DNA of 64,000 nucleotides, from the NCBI GenBank assembly GCA_023974075.1, contig CM043801.1:18594281-18658280 (forward strand), in the 5' to 3' direction. This DNA comes from Chaenocephalus aceratus (Eukaryota > Chordata > Actinopteri > Perciformes > Channichthyidae). Under the pieces are notes generated by a model, which saw only the letters and a list, made by a program, of their open reading frames with translations, searched no databases and had not been told where the DNA came from. Shown piece by piece: positions 1-25,100 of the stretch (the first letter of the stretch is position 1; each line of letters opens with the position of its first letter). A program made the translations under genes and the position numbers.

Positions 1-47
1 TCTTTCCAGCACTTTCTGGCTTCTTCTCTGACAGTCTGTTCCGCTGA

Positions 48-12274
<12,227 letters not shown>

Positions 12275-12800
12275 AAAAGGAGCGCAAACACACAGAAATA
12301 CACACAGAGGCCAAACTAGAAAGATATTGACTTGTTAGCACATACAGTGTCTGAGCTACAGTATGTGCATTCGAATCTCCAGTTGAAAAACAGCTGGTTT
12401 ACACATATTTGTTTTGTTATTTTATCTTTTTTTTATTGAATGATGGAAACTCCACCCATGTGTGTACTGTGCAGTGGGAACGAGCAACAGGACAATCAGA
12501 GGTCATATTGTCAGAATGACTTCACCTGTGTATTTTACTGTAATGTGCTATTAAAACAGCCGTATACCATACTGTAAGAGGTACAAGTGTTACAAAAGAA
12601 CACACTTGAATAGCGCTCTAATGAGGCAGACAGAGTCTGTTTTTTCTCTCCCCTGCTTTTAGAGTATCTTCTAGTTTATAGATGTGATTTGTTCAAAACA
12701 AGCTTTGACGTTCTCAGTTCTAACTGTGATTTAGTGGTGCATTTTTGGCATTTCTTTCTGTATTTTATCCTTTTTCAATAAAAAGAAAATAAGCTCTGAT
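12275..12800 (+). other. map3k20: Kinase 3' UTR with polyA signal
   Basis: A T-rich non-coding stretch after the kinase stop contains a canonical AATAAA at 12777-12782, so the message probably ends near 12795-12805. There is no sign of SAM-domain coding exons between here and the dynein stop at 13286. Confidence 0.7.
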
Positions 12801-13285
12801 TTCATTCTTGTCATATTGAAGTTTAAAAATTGAACAGCAGTAGAAAAATGTAACGGGTCATCAGGCAAAGCGGTCGTATCACAGTGTAGAATGACTTTTC
12901 TACAGGTCCTGTATTCAAGATTTTACAAAGGAAATATTACAGCAACAATAAAATACACTTAAAGTACCAAAGGTTAACTTCATAACATATGCTACTGTAT
13001 GTAGCTCTATTTAAAAATAATTGTTCATATTGTGTTGATTATAATATGTATTATCTCAATCTGTAAGTAACTCCGTAAAGTAACTAAATCAAATACACAT
13101 ACTAAAAGTATGAAGTAACATAGAAGGGATTTGATCAAGTACCTGAACATTCTACCTCGAAGTACTTGACTACATTGCTTTCACTATTGATCAATAGTCA
13201 GTAGCAAGCAGAGGATCTCACATGGATACCTTTCCAATAATCTAAAATCCCTTTCAACTTCTGAATGTGGACCCCTGACCCCTCC
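12801..13285. other. Intergenic gap between convergent genes
   Basis: Contains the end of the kinase message and presumably the dynein 3' UTR. No canonical minus-strand AATAAA or ATTAAA is visible between the dynein stop (13286) and the kinase polyA signal. No SAM-domain exon is seen. Confidence 0.6.
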
Positions 13286-16200
13286 TCACACACTGAGCAG
13301 CAGAGCCACTCCTGCCAGCACCCACTTGGCGGGCCTCTCCCTGGTCTTGAGGCTGAAGGTCCAAACATATGTGGGTCCTCTGATCTGGTTTGTAGACCGG
13401 GCACTCGTAGATGTTCCTGGTCTCCTGGCGGTCGTTGGGCACCGCTCGGACCGAGATGACGGGCATGCCTGGGGTCAGTTTCCTTTAGACGGGCCTCAGT
13501 GATCACCCCCGCCTGGGTGTCCCACCTCGCACCTGTCAGACGAAGTGAGGAGAAGAGAAAAATGGTATCAAAACGTTACGAAGCTTTAGCGTGAATGACA
13601 TGATTTTATTCACAGAGGGAGAAAATTGAGCGTTGAATCAAAATGTCCTAAGATAATATAGTGTAATAGTCTTGATCAATGATAATTAGCAGTAAAAGGA
13701 CCCTCCATGTTCCCTGACATTAGAGAGTAAATAAAGACAGTGTTGGTCTACCTTCCATGTAAAGTCCATATACGTATGCACCCTCCCTGGCAGGTTGGTT
13801 AAACTCTTCCTTAAATTTCTTTGTCACATCCACTGTCAGGTTCACTTTATCCAGGGGCCACTCGTTCTTACGTGCCAGAGTCTGCATCACCGCTACAAAG
13901 CCAAAAAAAGATTTAAAATCACCCAAAGGATTAGTGCAGAGTAAAAAGATAAAGGGAGATAAAAAAATTTAAAAGCATTGAAGCTTAGGTAAAACTCTTA
14001 TCTGTGTGCACAATGTGTGTTACCAGTGAGGAAGGATTGTGGGTTGAAAAGTCCAGACAGCCAGACAACACTCGCAGAGACAAATCCTGAGTCCAACTGT
14101 CCAGCTCCTTACAGCGCTGCAACACATCATTGTACCTGACACACACAAACACACACACTTAGGAAAATGTCAATCTTCTAGTCAAAGTCAAAATAGCCCA
14201 TACAGTAAATATCTAACGGCTAATTTAGATGGATTCATCTATATGTAATGTAGCGTACAGTATAGCAAACAGCCAATTCCCAACATTTTTCTAAAAGCAC
14301 AACATTTACACACACACCATATAGCCAGGCTGTAGGTGGAGGGGTATGCCAGCTTGGTCCAGGTATTGGGGACGTTGTCAAAGAACAAGGCTGTTTGCAG
14401 CTTCTCCATCTCAGAAGAAATGGCCAGTTCACCCTTTGACAGATAAATTAAACTGTTACATCACTATCACTATCACATACAGTAAATTGAAGGTGCTACT
14501 TGAAGCAATGTAAGGTGAAGACACAACACGTTAATACACGCGTTGAAATAACATTAAGGAAATCATTTTCAGTATAACAAGTATCTTTAAATGTTATGTT
14601 TAAGTATGCAAATTAGTCATCATCTTATGTGTGCCAATTGTTATACATTTGCAGAACAGAAGAATAAGTCAGCCAATTGGATTATGCAAAAACACAAACA
14701 CAGAGGTGTGGAGCGTACCTTGAGTCCCAGGTCGAGCTCCTTGAGAGAGCGGCGTATCTCAGAGATGAGTGTGTTCATGCGCTCACACTCCTGGAAGCAG
14801 ACCAGGATGTACGGGGAGCGTTCAGCTGTTTTAGAGGTGATGTCCGACATGTTGTACTCCTCTGGAAGTTTCTCCAGCACCTCATCTAAAATGGTTTTCA
14901 CCTGAGGGAGGGTGGGTACAAGATTAAATGATGCATCACTCTCCAACTTGTTTCTCTAAGAATTAGACAATTAGAGTCATGCTGCTATTCAGGTAAATAA
15001 AACAATCTGGATAGTAAATAAAGAACTTGCATTACTTAATTTGAGAATCAATATCTTTTTTATGAAAATATAATTCTCAAATAACCAACATCTACTCCCA
15101 AAATAAATAATTGTCCCTGCAGGTGTAGCTACTGTACCTTCTCCTCCAGGGTCTGCGAGACCCCCTCCCCCATCACAGCGTCAGGAGACTGCAGCTCCAG
15201 CAGAGTGTGGAAAAGGTTATCGGACGTCACTGTCAGGAACTCAATCTCTGCATTGGGGTGCAACCCATAATGCACCGGGCTTTCATGTGGCAGCATCTCA
15301 TCTATAAAATCATGGTAGCCCTGGAGATGTAGAGGGAGAAATGGTGAATATCTTCGTTTATTTTCATTTTTCCTAACAAACTACACTGTAAGTCATTTGT
15401 TTTTTGTATTTAAAGTGTGTTACAGCCTGACATATTTAGTGTATTGACTTCACTAGTAGTAATTTCACTTTAATTTAAATGTATCCAAGCCCTGACTGCA
15501 CTTGAAATGTTTGTACTTTCAGACCAGTTAAATTCGAAATGAAGAAGAGCAAAAACAGTTTTGGATTTGAAAGCACGTTTCATCAAAAGTCTCCCCCTGT
15601 AGTTACCTGGTAATCCAGGTTGGAGGGGACGACAAACCCAGGAGCCAAAGAAAGCTTCCGGTCAAACTGGAAAATAAAACGGCAGAAAGAAAAGTTTTAA
15701 GCTTCAGATCATTAAAAAAGAAAGATGAAATTGTCCCAGACCAGGTAGCCAAAATGTCTTGGTCCAACAGTACATTCAATCTGCCACATTAGCTTGCCAG
15801 AAACTCTTTAGCTAACTTGCCAACAACTAGCCAAATGACTGCTAACTGGAGATGATCTCAGCCAAAATGTAATCCAAGTTTGCAATCCAACAACACAGTG
15901 AAATCTGGCAGATATGTATCGTCTAAAACCAAAGCCAGTTTGTGCTAGAATAAAGCTGAGTGTGCCAACAATCAGCCAGACATTCACTTTCTCTGTCATG
16001 AACAAAACAAGAAACCTGGTTGGGCTGCATGTATTCCTCCAGGTATGTCCTGCAGAGCCGTCTGTCCCAGTCGTCAGTGATGTGTCCACCATACATGATC
16101 TCCCCAAACAGGTACCTCAGGTCCTCCCATGGCACCTAAATCATCACAATTATTTGAAAATCCGTTCAAATATGATCACCATCATGATTTAGCTGCTAAT

Positions 16201-19137
16201 AAGGCCCATGCACCAACACTCCACCTGAGCATTGGCCTCCAGGTAGTTGTAGAGGACGTTAACTGATATCGTCAGGTCTCCAGTGTTGAAGGGATACTTC
16301 CTGTTCCAGCCCTGAGGACCAAACTTCCTCCTCTCAGCCACACAGGCGTGGAAGTAACACAGAGAGAAGAGGATGGTCTTAAACTCCTGCTCACGGCTGC
16401 ACTGGTCCAGGATGTCCTATAAAGAGACCCATGATTTAAAGGTCCCTATTATACTGTTTTTCATCAATATATTTTAGGTCTCAGATATATACGAAACATG
16501 TCTCTAAAGTGTTTGGCTCGAAATACCAAACAGATCACCCATTGTAGCATCCCATAATCTCTTCTGTTTCAGAAGTGCTGATTCTCTATCTTTTACTTTA
16601 GATGAAAATAAGGAGCCCCTCCCCACGCCCCTCAGAGAGAGATTTGGTTAAAAAGAACACAACGGTGCTCTAGGAAGAGATGCAGGTGATAAATGGATCA
16701 GGACAAAAGTGAGCGAATCTTTTTTCCTGAAACTTTCAGAATCTCTTTCCACAGAGGGGACCATGTTTATGCATAAAAGACATGAACTAGTGGATTTACA
16801 TAATAGGTGACCTTTAATTGATAAATAAACAATTTGTTTACTACGTTGCCTCATAGGACAAAGTACCGAACCGTCGCTGCTGCCCCTCCCCCTGGAACTC
16901 ACTCCCCAAACACATCCGTGACTGCCCCGGTCTCACCATGTTTGAATCACAAATCAAATCTCACCTCTGCAGAATTGCTTTTAATCTGTAATTAATGTCG
17001 TGTTTTATATATTTTACGTATGTTGTTTTAATGCTTTTTTTTAATGATTTTTTACTCTGTAAAGTGTCTTTGAGTTTCTAGAAAAGTGCTCATATATATA
17101 TATATATATACACATATATTATATTTTATTCCATTCTATTCTATTTCAATGTAAATACTGCTTTATTATTTTTTTTATGTCATGTTATGTTACTTTTATG
17201 TATGCACCACAACACCAAGTCAAATTCCTCGTATGTGTCAACCTACCTGGTAATAAACCCGTTTCTGATTCTATGAGACACTTACCTGGTCAAAATTATC
17301 CAGAGCAGCATGCAAATTAGCATGCATGCCTGTAGGCGGTTCATTGGTGATCTTGATAGCGTTTTCCAAGATTCCCTGAGGAAAACACATCAGATAAGAT
17401 TCACATCTGGGAGAAATCAAGCGTACATCTGATATACCTGGGAGCCTACATTCATTCCATGTGCTGCATTGACACGACCCTTCTGCACAGTGCGCCTCTA
17501 CCTGTGGGATAATGTGTTCCTGGGGGGTGGGGGCCGGCTCAGCGCTCATAAACACCCTGTAGTCCGGGTGGCTGCCTTCACAGCAGCGCTCCAGCAGCTT
17601 CTCCAGGGAGCCCAGCCAGCGGGCAACCAGGTGGATGTTCTACAGGGAGGTGGAGAAAACACACCTTAAAAATCTAGTAGTGGGTTAACAGTTCAAAACT
17701 TTCAGAATAAACTCATCTCTTCCAGTCCGACCTGCAATATAACCCAGTGACCCTCCTTGGCAGCCTTCTCCATGGCAACCTCAGCCACAGCTTCCTGACC
17801 CTGACCCAAGGACACGTTGTGAAGCTTCCCAAGGTCGATGGTGAAACCCAGCTTCCTTCCTGGGAACACAAGATTGAATTCAATGTCTTTCTCAGTTTTT
17901 AAGTAAATCAAATCTAACCTTTAGAAAAATCCTTCATCTGAAATACATATTTTATCTCTACTTATCTTTTTCCTTCTGCTTTTACTCCTTTCATATATTT
18001 CTCTGCATTCTTCTGCAAAATGATTGATCTATTCCCACAATGCTTTTGCAGTATATTGTAAAGGAACATATTTTCTAAAAGCGAACTAGGCTTAAGGACA
18101 CCACTTAAAGAATATCGCTTTGCACAAGTACAAAAACTAGATTCAATGTAATAGTTATGATTATTTGTGTATGAGTGCATGCAATGTGCGTCACTCTGTT
18201 TTTCAGTACCCAGTGATTCCACATCTTTAAGAGGGTCCACTCCGGGGGAGAGGATGAAGAACACAGGTGAGGCTGGTCCACTTTCTCTGAAGGACTTTGC
18301 AAATTCAGTCTTCCGGCCCTCTGTGTACTTCACCCCGAGCTTCTCCTCCACAAAGTTCCTTCAGTACGCCAATAGGAACAGCAGACATAGTCAGGGTTTA
18401 GGATAAAGTGATTGACAAGTGGATAATCTAAAAGGAAGAAACACAAGTGACACAAGGCGAGAAAAACCCTCCTTACTTCAGAGCATAGGTCATGCGATCA
18501 GGTCTCAGGGCTCTCATCATGATGAGTTTCTGCAGGGAGCTTTTCCCTTTCCACTCCTGAGGAAACCTCTCTTTCTCGGGACACTCAGACTCCACCATCT
18601 TCTTCCAGCGTTTAGGAGAGCCCTCAATGTCCCGATCCAGACCGCGAAACTCATCTGTGAAACTCATCACCTTTGCAAACACACAGGAGAGCAGCAGGTT
18701 ATGTTTGACAATATCATCTAAGGATGTGAGTCAGCAAAAAAAGTCCTGTGTGTGGATGTGTGTCTGCATGCACTTTGATAGCACTCCACGCTGAGTTGGA
18801 GAGGAAGTCCAGGGGGCTGATGTAGTGGTGGTCGATGTTAAAACGTAGCAGGAAGTCTAGCTCTCGCACATCTATTTCCTTGCTCATCAGCAGCAACTAC
18901 AGAGAAAGGATACAGTCAGGAACACAACACACACACTCTCTGTCTTTAACGCTGACACATACACACCTGGAAGGCCAGCTGTGCAGTAAAGGTGAGCTTG
19001 TCTCTCTCAAATAGTCCCCTGCTGATGTAGTTGAAGGTGGAGTAGGTAACAAGGTCTATGAGTATGTTTACTCTGCTCTTCACATCCTCACAGGCCTCTC
19101 CCATCGCCACCGCTTTGTGGAAAACCACGTTAAAGGC
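13286..19137 (-). CDS. dnah11: Dynein exons 76-91: AAA6 and C-terminal domain
   Basis: Exons: 18967-19137, 18774-18896, 18477-18670, 18210-18358, 17732-17859, 17502-17639, 17286-17375, 16225-16416, 16016-16135, 15607-15666, 15138-15320, 14719-14901, 14318-14433, 14024-14135, 13752-13892, 13286-13532. Landmarks: [85 protein letters not shown] and YVYGLYMEG, then terminal YVWTFSLK and [13 protein letters not shown]. Exon 89 lacks one base (near 14066). Exon 91 has one extra base (13479-13481) and a net loss of two (near 13390-13400). Every other junction keeps phase. Confidence 0.9.
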
Positions 19138-22100
19138 CTGAATGAAAATAAGAGAAAGAAAGTTTATTATTCACGTGGTCTTAATCATGGCATTAATGCA
19201 TCACAGCTTTAGGAAAATTACTGTTTTCTTTGTATTCAATTAGTCAATTCCTAGGCTGTCAGTCAGCTATTAAAGTGACTTGCTATTTATCTAGAGATAG
19301 TTCTGGTGTGAGTTACTGAGTGCTGGAGATAACGGCTTTAGAAAAGTCAGATTTCTCTCAAATTTAATTGAGCTTTCAGGAATCATGGCCCGGTATATTA
19401 AGAAAATTCACAGGCCTCGTTGTGAGCAGTTTCATGTAGGAATAATTATCCTTATATAATGTCACAACCCTTTTTCGCAGGTGTAGTTGTAACATTAAAA
19501 TAGTTGCTATCTGGTGGTTTTTCAACAGTTGAGTAATTTCTTGCATTTAAATAACTGTTTCGATGTGTTCCAGTCAGGCTTTCGTCCAAACCACAGCACT
19601 GAGACTGCTCTTGTAAAGGTCTTTAATGACATCCACTTAAACACAGACAGTGGCAGAACTTCAGTGTTAGTATTATTAGATCTCAGTGCTGCGTTTGACA
19701 CTGTTGACCACAACATATTACTAGACCGACTGGAAAAATGGGTGGGACTTTCGGAAACAGTTCTAAATTGGTTTGAATCCTACCTAAAGGACAGAAACAA
19801 CTTTGTTTCTATAGGTACATACACATCTGAGTTGACAAATATGACATGTGGGGTTCCTCAAGGCTCCATCTTGGGGCCTCTTCTCTTTAACGTCTACATG
19901 CTACCACTGGCTCAGATAATGAAAAACAACAAAATAAGTTACCATAGCTATGCAGATGACACACAAATCTACGTAACAATTTCACCAGGAGACTATGCTC
20001 CAATTCAAACACTGAGTAAGTGCATTGAACAAATCAATGACTGGATGTGTCAGAACTTTCTCCAATTAAACAAAGATAAAACTGAGGTAATGGTTTTTGG
20101 AGCAAAGTCAGAACGTATAAAACTTAGCGCTGAGCTTCAGTCTGCAATGTTCAAACCAACAGATACAGCCAGAAATCTAGGTGTAGTCATGGACTCTGAC
20201 CTGAGTTTCAACAGTCACATTAAAACAGTTACTAAATCAGCCTACTATCACCTAAAGAATATATCTAGGATTAAAAGACTAATGTCACAGCAGGATTTGG
20301 AAAAACTTGTCCATGCTTTTATCTTCAGTAGACTCGACTACTGCAATGGTGTCTTCAGAGGTCTCACTAAAAAATCTATTAGGAAGCTGCAGCTGATTCA
20401 GAACGCCGCTGCTCGAGTCCTCACTAATACTAAGAAAGTGGATCACATCACTCCTGTTCTGAAGTCTTTACACTGGCTTCCTGTGTGTCAAAGAATAGAT
20501 TTCAAAATACTGCTGCTGGTTTAGAAAGCACTGAATGGTTTAGGCCCAAATTACATTTCTGACCTCCTGATAAATTATGAACCATCCAGATCTCTCAGGT
20601 CTTCAGGGACTGGTCAGCTTTCTGTCCCCAGAGTCAGAACTAAACATGGTAAAGCAGCGTTCAGTTATTATGCTCCAAATATCTGGAACAAACTCCCAGA
20701 AACCTGCAGGTCCGCTGCAACTCTGACTACTTTTAAATCCAGGCTGAAGACTTTTCTTTTTGTCGCTGCTTTTAATTGAACTATTCTTATCTTAGACTGC
20801 ACTGTAACTTTTATCCATGTATTTTTTCTTAATGTCTTTCATTTTTGTTTTTCTTTCAATGTTTCTTTTATTATCTTTTACTGTTTTTAAATGCCTTTAT
20901 CTGAATGTCTTTCATTTTTGTAAAGCACCTTGAATTGCCTGGTGCTGAAAGGTGCTATATAAATAAACTTGCCTTGCCTTGCCTATCTACACTACAGATT
21001 GCAGCACAGGTAGCAGAAATATGTATTAATTTTTTCGCGTGAACTATCCCTTTAACTTTCCCTTCTGGTTACCTTGAGGCTGAACTGGTATATGGGGTTG
21101 ATCTTGTTAAGGTCGTTCATGATGAAGTAGAGCAGAGAAGCTCGGACAGCAACGAGCCGATAGTGTTCTCTGGCTTCGTTTATCTTCACCTCGTTGACTT
21201 TAGCTTCCAGGACCTGACAATAAGTGATGGAGGGAGAAGACAGAAGAAGAAGAGATGAAATGATGGATAACAAGTCAACTTATATGCTATACTATAACAA
21301 CTAAGAACACACATTCATGCTGCTACCTTCATCTCAATCTCAGCAGCGGTGTGCTTGGTGGTCTCGAGCTTCTCCACCAGTACGTTGTCCCCCAGGAAGT
21401 TACTCTCTGCAGCGGACAGCCGGGTCAGCAGCTCGTCCTCCAGGAGCTTCAGCTCAATCTTGAACATGTTCTGCTGTTTGGTCAGGTCGCTCTGCGGGAG
21501 TTCACACAAACAGCACTGATGATTCTTGGAATTGCTGAGTGCACAGCATTAAACCCTTAGTAGCGATATGTTTGGCAGGGTTTAGAGTTTTTTATTTGTC
21601 CCTATTGTAAGTCTGTAATTAACTGGGTTTCTTGAATACACACTCGGAATTAAGTTTACGGAAAACAATACATTTTCATTTAAAGGGTTATAATTCTGAA
21701 AATTAATGAATATTTATAAGATATTATTAGGACTGATGTTGGTTAAAGAATGTACTTATTTAAGTGGAAATAATATTAATATAACATTCTATGGCTGTTT
21801 TTGATATTGAGAAATCTTCATCCTGTTTGGACATCAAAGCAACTTTTGGTCGTGAGGTATAATGGTTAAAACATTAAAAGCACTGTTGGACATTTATTAA
21901 TATTATAATAAATAACTGGATAAGATTCAAATGAACCTGTATTGATCTCCTAGGGGAAATTCAGTTATCCAACTGGAGGATTCTCATAAATAATTGTCCC
22001 CACCTTCAGGTGCTCGAGGTCAGGTCTCTCCTGGTTCACCACCTGGGCCAGGAGCTGGTCTTCTAGTCCGTCTCTGGTCACAGTGAAATTGATGAGGGTG

Positions 22101-25100
22101 GTCTGCGCTTGAATCTCTGGTTTGTAGTGAGGGTTGGCCAGCTTGGTGTGGAGGATCAGTCTAAAGCCTGGGTTGAAGAAACACTCCTTGTCCCCAACCT
22201 TTATACAGCTGTGATGGAGCGTTACAGAGCAGGGAAGTTTCAACTATAAGAGGAGCAACAAATAATACATTTTTGTGTACAGTGCACTCTTTCACGTGTG
22301 TCTCACCTTCCCTTCTTGATGGTGTGTCGTCCCAGCAGGGGGTCAATAACAGGGTCGATGGTCTCCTCCAGGTTCTCTATGAGGACAGTATGTCCTGCGA
22401 CCACAGCCTGCTCTATCACATCTACATATCTGGAACAACATAAAAAGCTCTCCCAGATAAAGGAAATAAAAGTGCTGCTGAGAGCGAGCATCAGATATAC
22501 ACTGAACAAAAATATAAATCCAACACTTTTGTTTTTGCTCCCATTTTTCATGAGATGAACTCAAAGATCTAAAACATTTTCTATATACACAAAATAACCA
22601 TTTCTCTCAAATATTGTTCACAAATCTGAAAAAATCTGTGATAGTGAGCACTTCTCCTTTGCCGAGATAATCCATCCCACCTCACAGGTGTGGCATATCA
22701 AGATGCTGATTAGACAGCATGATTATTGAACAGGTGTGCCTTAGGCTGGCCACAATAAAAGGTCACTCTGAAACGTGCAGTTTTGCTTTATTGGGGGGGT
22801 CCTGGGGGGGTCCAAAAACCAGTCAGTATCTGGTGTGACCACCATTTGCCTCACGCAGTGCAACACATCTCCTTCGCATAGAGTTGATCAGGTTGTTGAT
22901 TGTGGCCTGTGGAATGTTGGTCCACTCCTCTTCAATGGCTGTGCCAAGTTGCTGGATATTGGCAGGAACTGGAACACGCTGTCGTATACGCCGATCCAGA
23001 GCATCCCAAACATGCTCAATGGGTGACATGTCCGGTGAGTATGCTGGCCATGCAAGAACTGGGATGTTTTCAGCCTCCAAGAATTGTGTACAGATCCTTG
23101 CAACATGGGGCCGTGCATTATCATGCTGCAACATGAGGTGCTGGTCGTGGATGAATGGCACAACAATGGGCCTCAGGATCTCGTCACGGTATCTCTGTGC
23201 ATTCACAATGCCATCAATAAAATGCACCTGTGTTCGTCGTCCATAACATACGCCTGCCTGCCCATACCATAACCCCACCACCACCATGGGCCACTCAATT
23301 CACAACATTGACATCAGAAAACCGCTCACCCACACGACGCCACACACGCTGTCTGCCATCTGCCCTGAACAGTGAAAACCGGGATTCATCCGTGAAGAGA
23401 ACACCTCTCCAACGTGCCAGACGCCATCGAATGTGAGCATTTGCCCACTCAAGTCGGTTACGACGACGAACCGGAGTCAGGTCGAGACCCCGATGAGGAC
23501 GACGAGCATGCAGATGAGCTTCCCTGAGACGGTTTCTGACAGTTTGTGCAGAAATTCTTTGGTTATGCAAACCGATTGTTGCAGCAGCTGTCCGAGTGGC
23601 TGGTCTCAGACGATCTTGGAGGTGAACATGCTGGATGTGGAGGTCCTGGGCTGGTGTGGTTACACGTGGTCTGCGGTTGTGAGGCCGGTTGGATGTACTG
23701 CCAAATTCTCTGAAACGCCTTTGGAGACGGCTTATGGTAAAGAAATGAACATTCAATTCACGGGCAACAGCTCTGGTGGACATTCCTGCTGTCAGCATGC
23801 CAATTGCACACTCCCTCAAAACTTGCGACATCTGTGGCATTGTGCTGTGTGATAAAACTGAACATTTCAGAGTGGCCTTTTATTGTGGCCAGCCTAAGGC
23901 ACACCTGTGCAATAATCATGCTGTCTAATCAGCATCTTGATATGCCACACCTGTGAGGTGGGATGGATTATCTCGGCAAAGGAGAAGTGCTCACTATCAC
24001 AGATTTTTTCAGATTTGTGAACAATATTTGAGAGAAATGGTTATTTTGTGTATATAGAAAACAAAAGTGTTGCATTTATATTTTTGTTCAGTGTATAACT
24101 CTGGGTCGGGGCCAGAGCAGGTTTATATTAAAATACTTTATCTCTCCCCGAGGATGATAAAAGAGGATTTATTAAACACTCACCCTGTCTGCCCCAGACT
24201 GATGACTTTCAGGCTGCTGCCGTAGCGGCTCTTGATCCACTTGATGCCTTGCAGCTGAGGGTCAATGAGGAGAGGCCAGCGCTCACCTGAAGAGGTATTC
24301 ACACATTGACATTTAGTAAACCTAGCACATTTAGTTGCAAAGAAAGAGACTGCAGTATCACTTGCTTGCCACTACTCACAGTTTGTGAGGATGGTTGCAT
24401 TCTGAGTTGACATTTTGTCTCCTGGTAAGCCTTCATTGTTCCACTGGGCCACCATCGCCCCGTCAGTCAGCATCAACACTGGATCCAGGCCCTCTGTCAT
24501 GGGGATGGGCATCTGGTGAGGGAAGAGACATGTTATAATTGTGGGGGAAACTTCTGAAGCAATTGGAGTCAGGACTCAGAGAGACACGAGGAGAGCTGGA
24601 GCTTTGACGGCAAACACTGACGGTTTATTTGGAGCTTCGGCCGGAGTAAATATTTGAATATTTCTTTCCCCTCTGATTGTAAAGATAACCTTATAATTAA
24701 GACAATATTTGTCATTGTAAAATTGTGACCTTCTGGCTGTGCAGGAAGGGCATCCAGAGGTTGTCCAGCAGCTCTCTCCTGTACTTCTTGGAGAAGGATC
24801 CGGCGTAGGAGATGAAGGCCGCGGTGAGGAGGAGGTCGCCGCTTAGTGTTTCCTCCTGCTCGTGGTACTGAGCCACTGAGTGGGCCCAGCGCACATTCTC
24901 ACTCTGAAACATGCACAGATAACATAAATACAATGGGACACGTGGGTATATTTCAATAAGCACCTCTTAACCCTGAAATATTTCATTCTTAACTAAAGCT
25001 GATCTCTCATTGGTTGCTGCTGTGCCCACCTCCAGTCCTTTGACAAGCCGATTGGCTAGTTCTATTGTCTTGTTGGTGCGATTGACCTCTTCCTGGAAGC

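Noticed and set aside
22884..23852. Plus-strand open frames across 22884-23852
   Set aside because: They are shadows of the Tc1 transposase, which is clearly coded on the minus strand.
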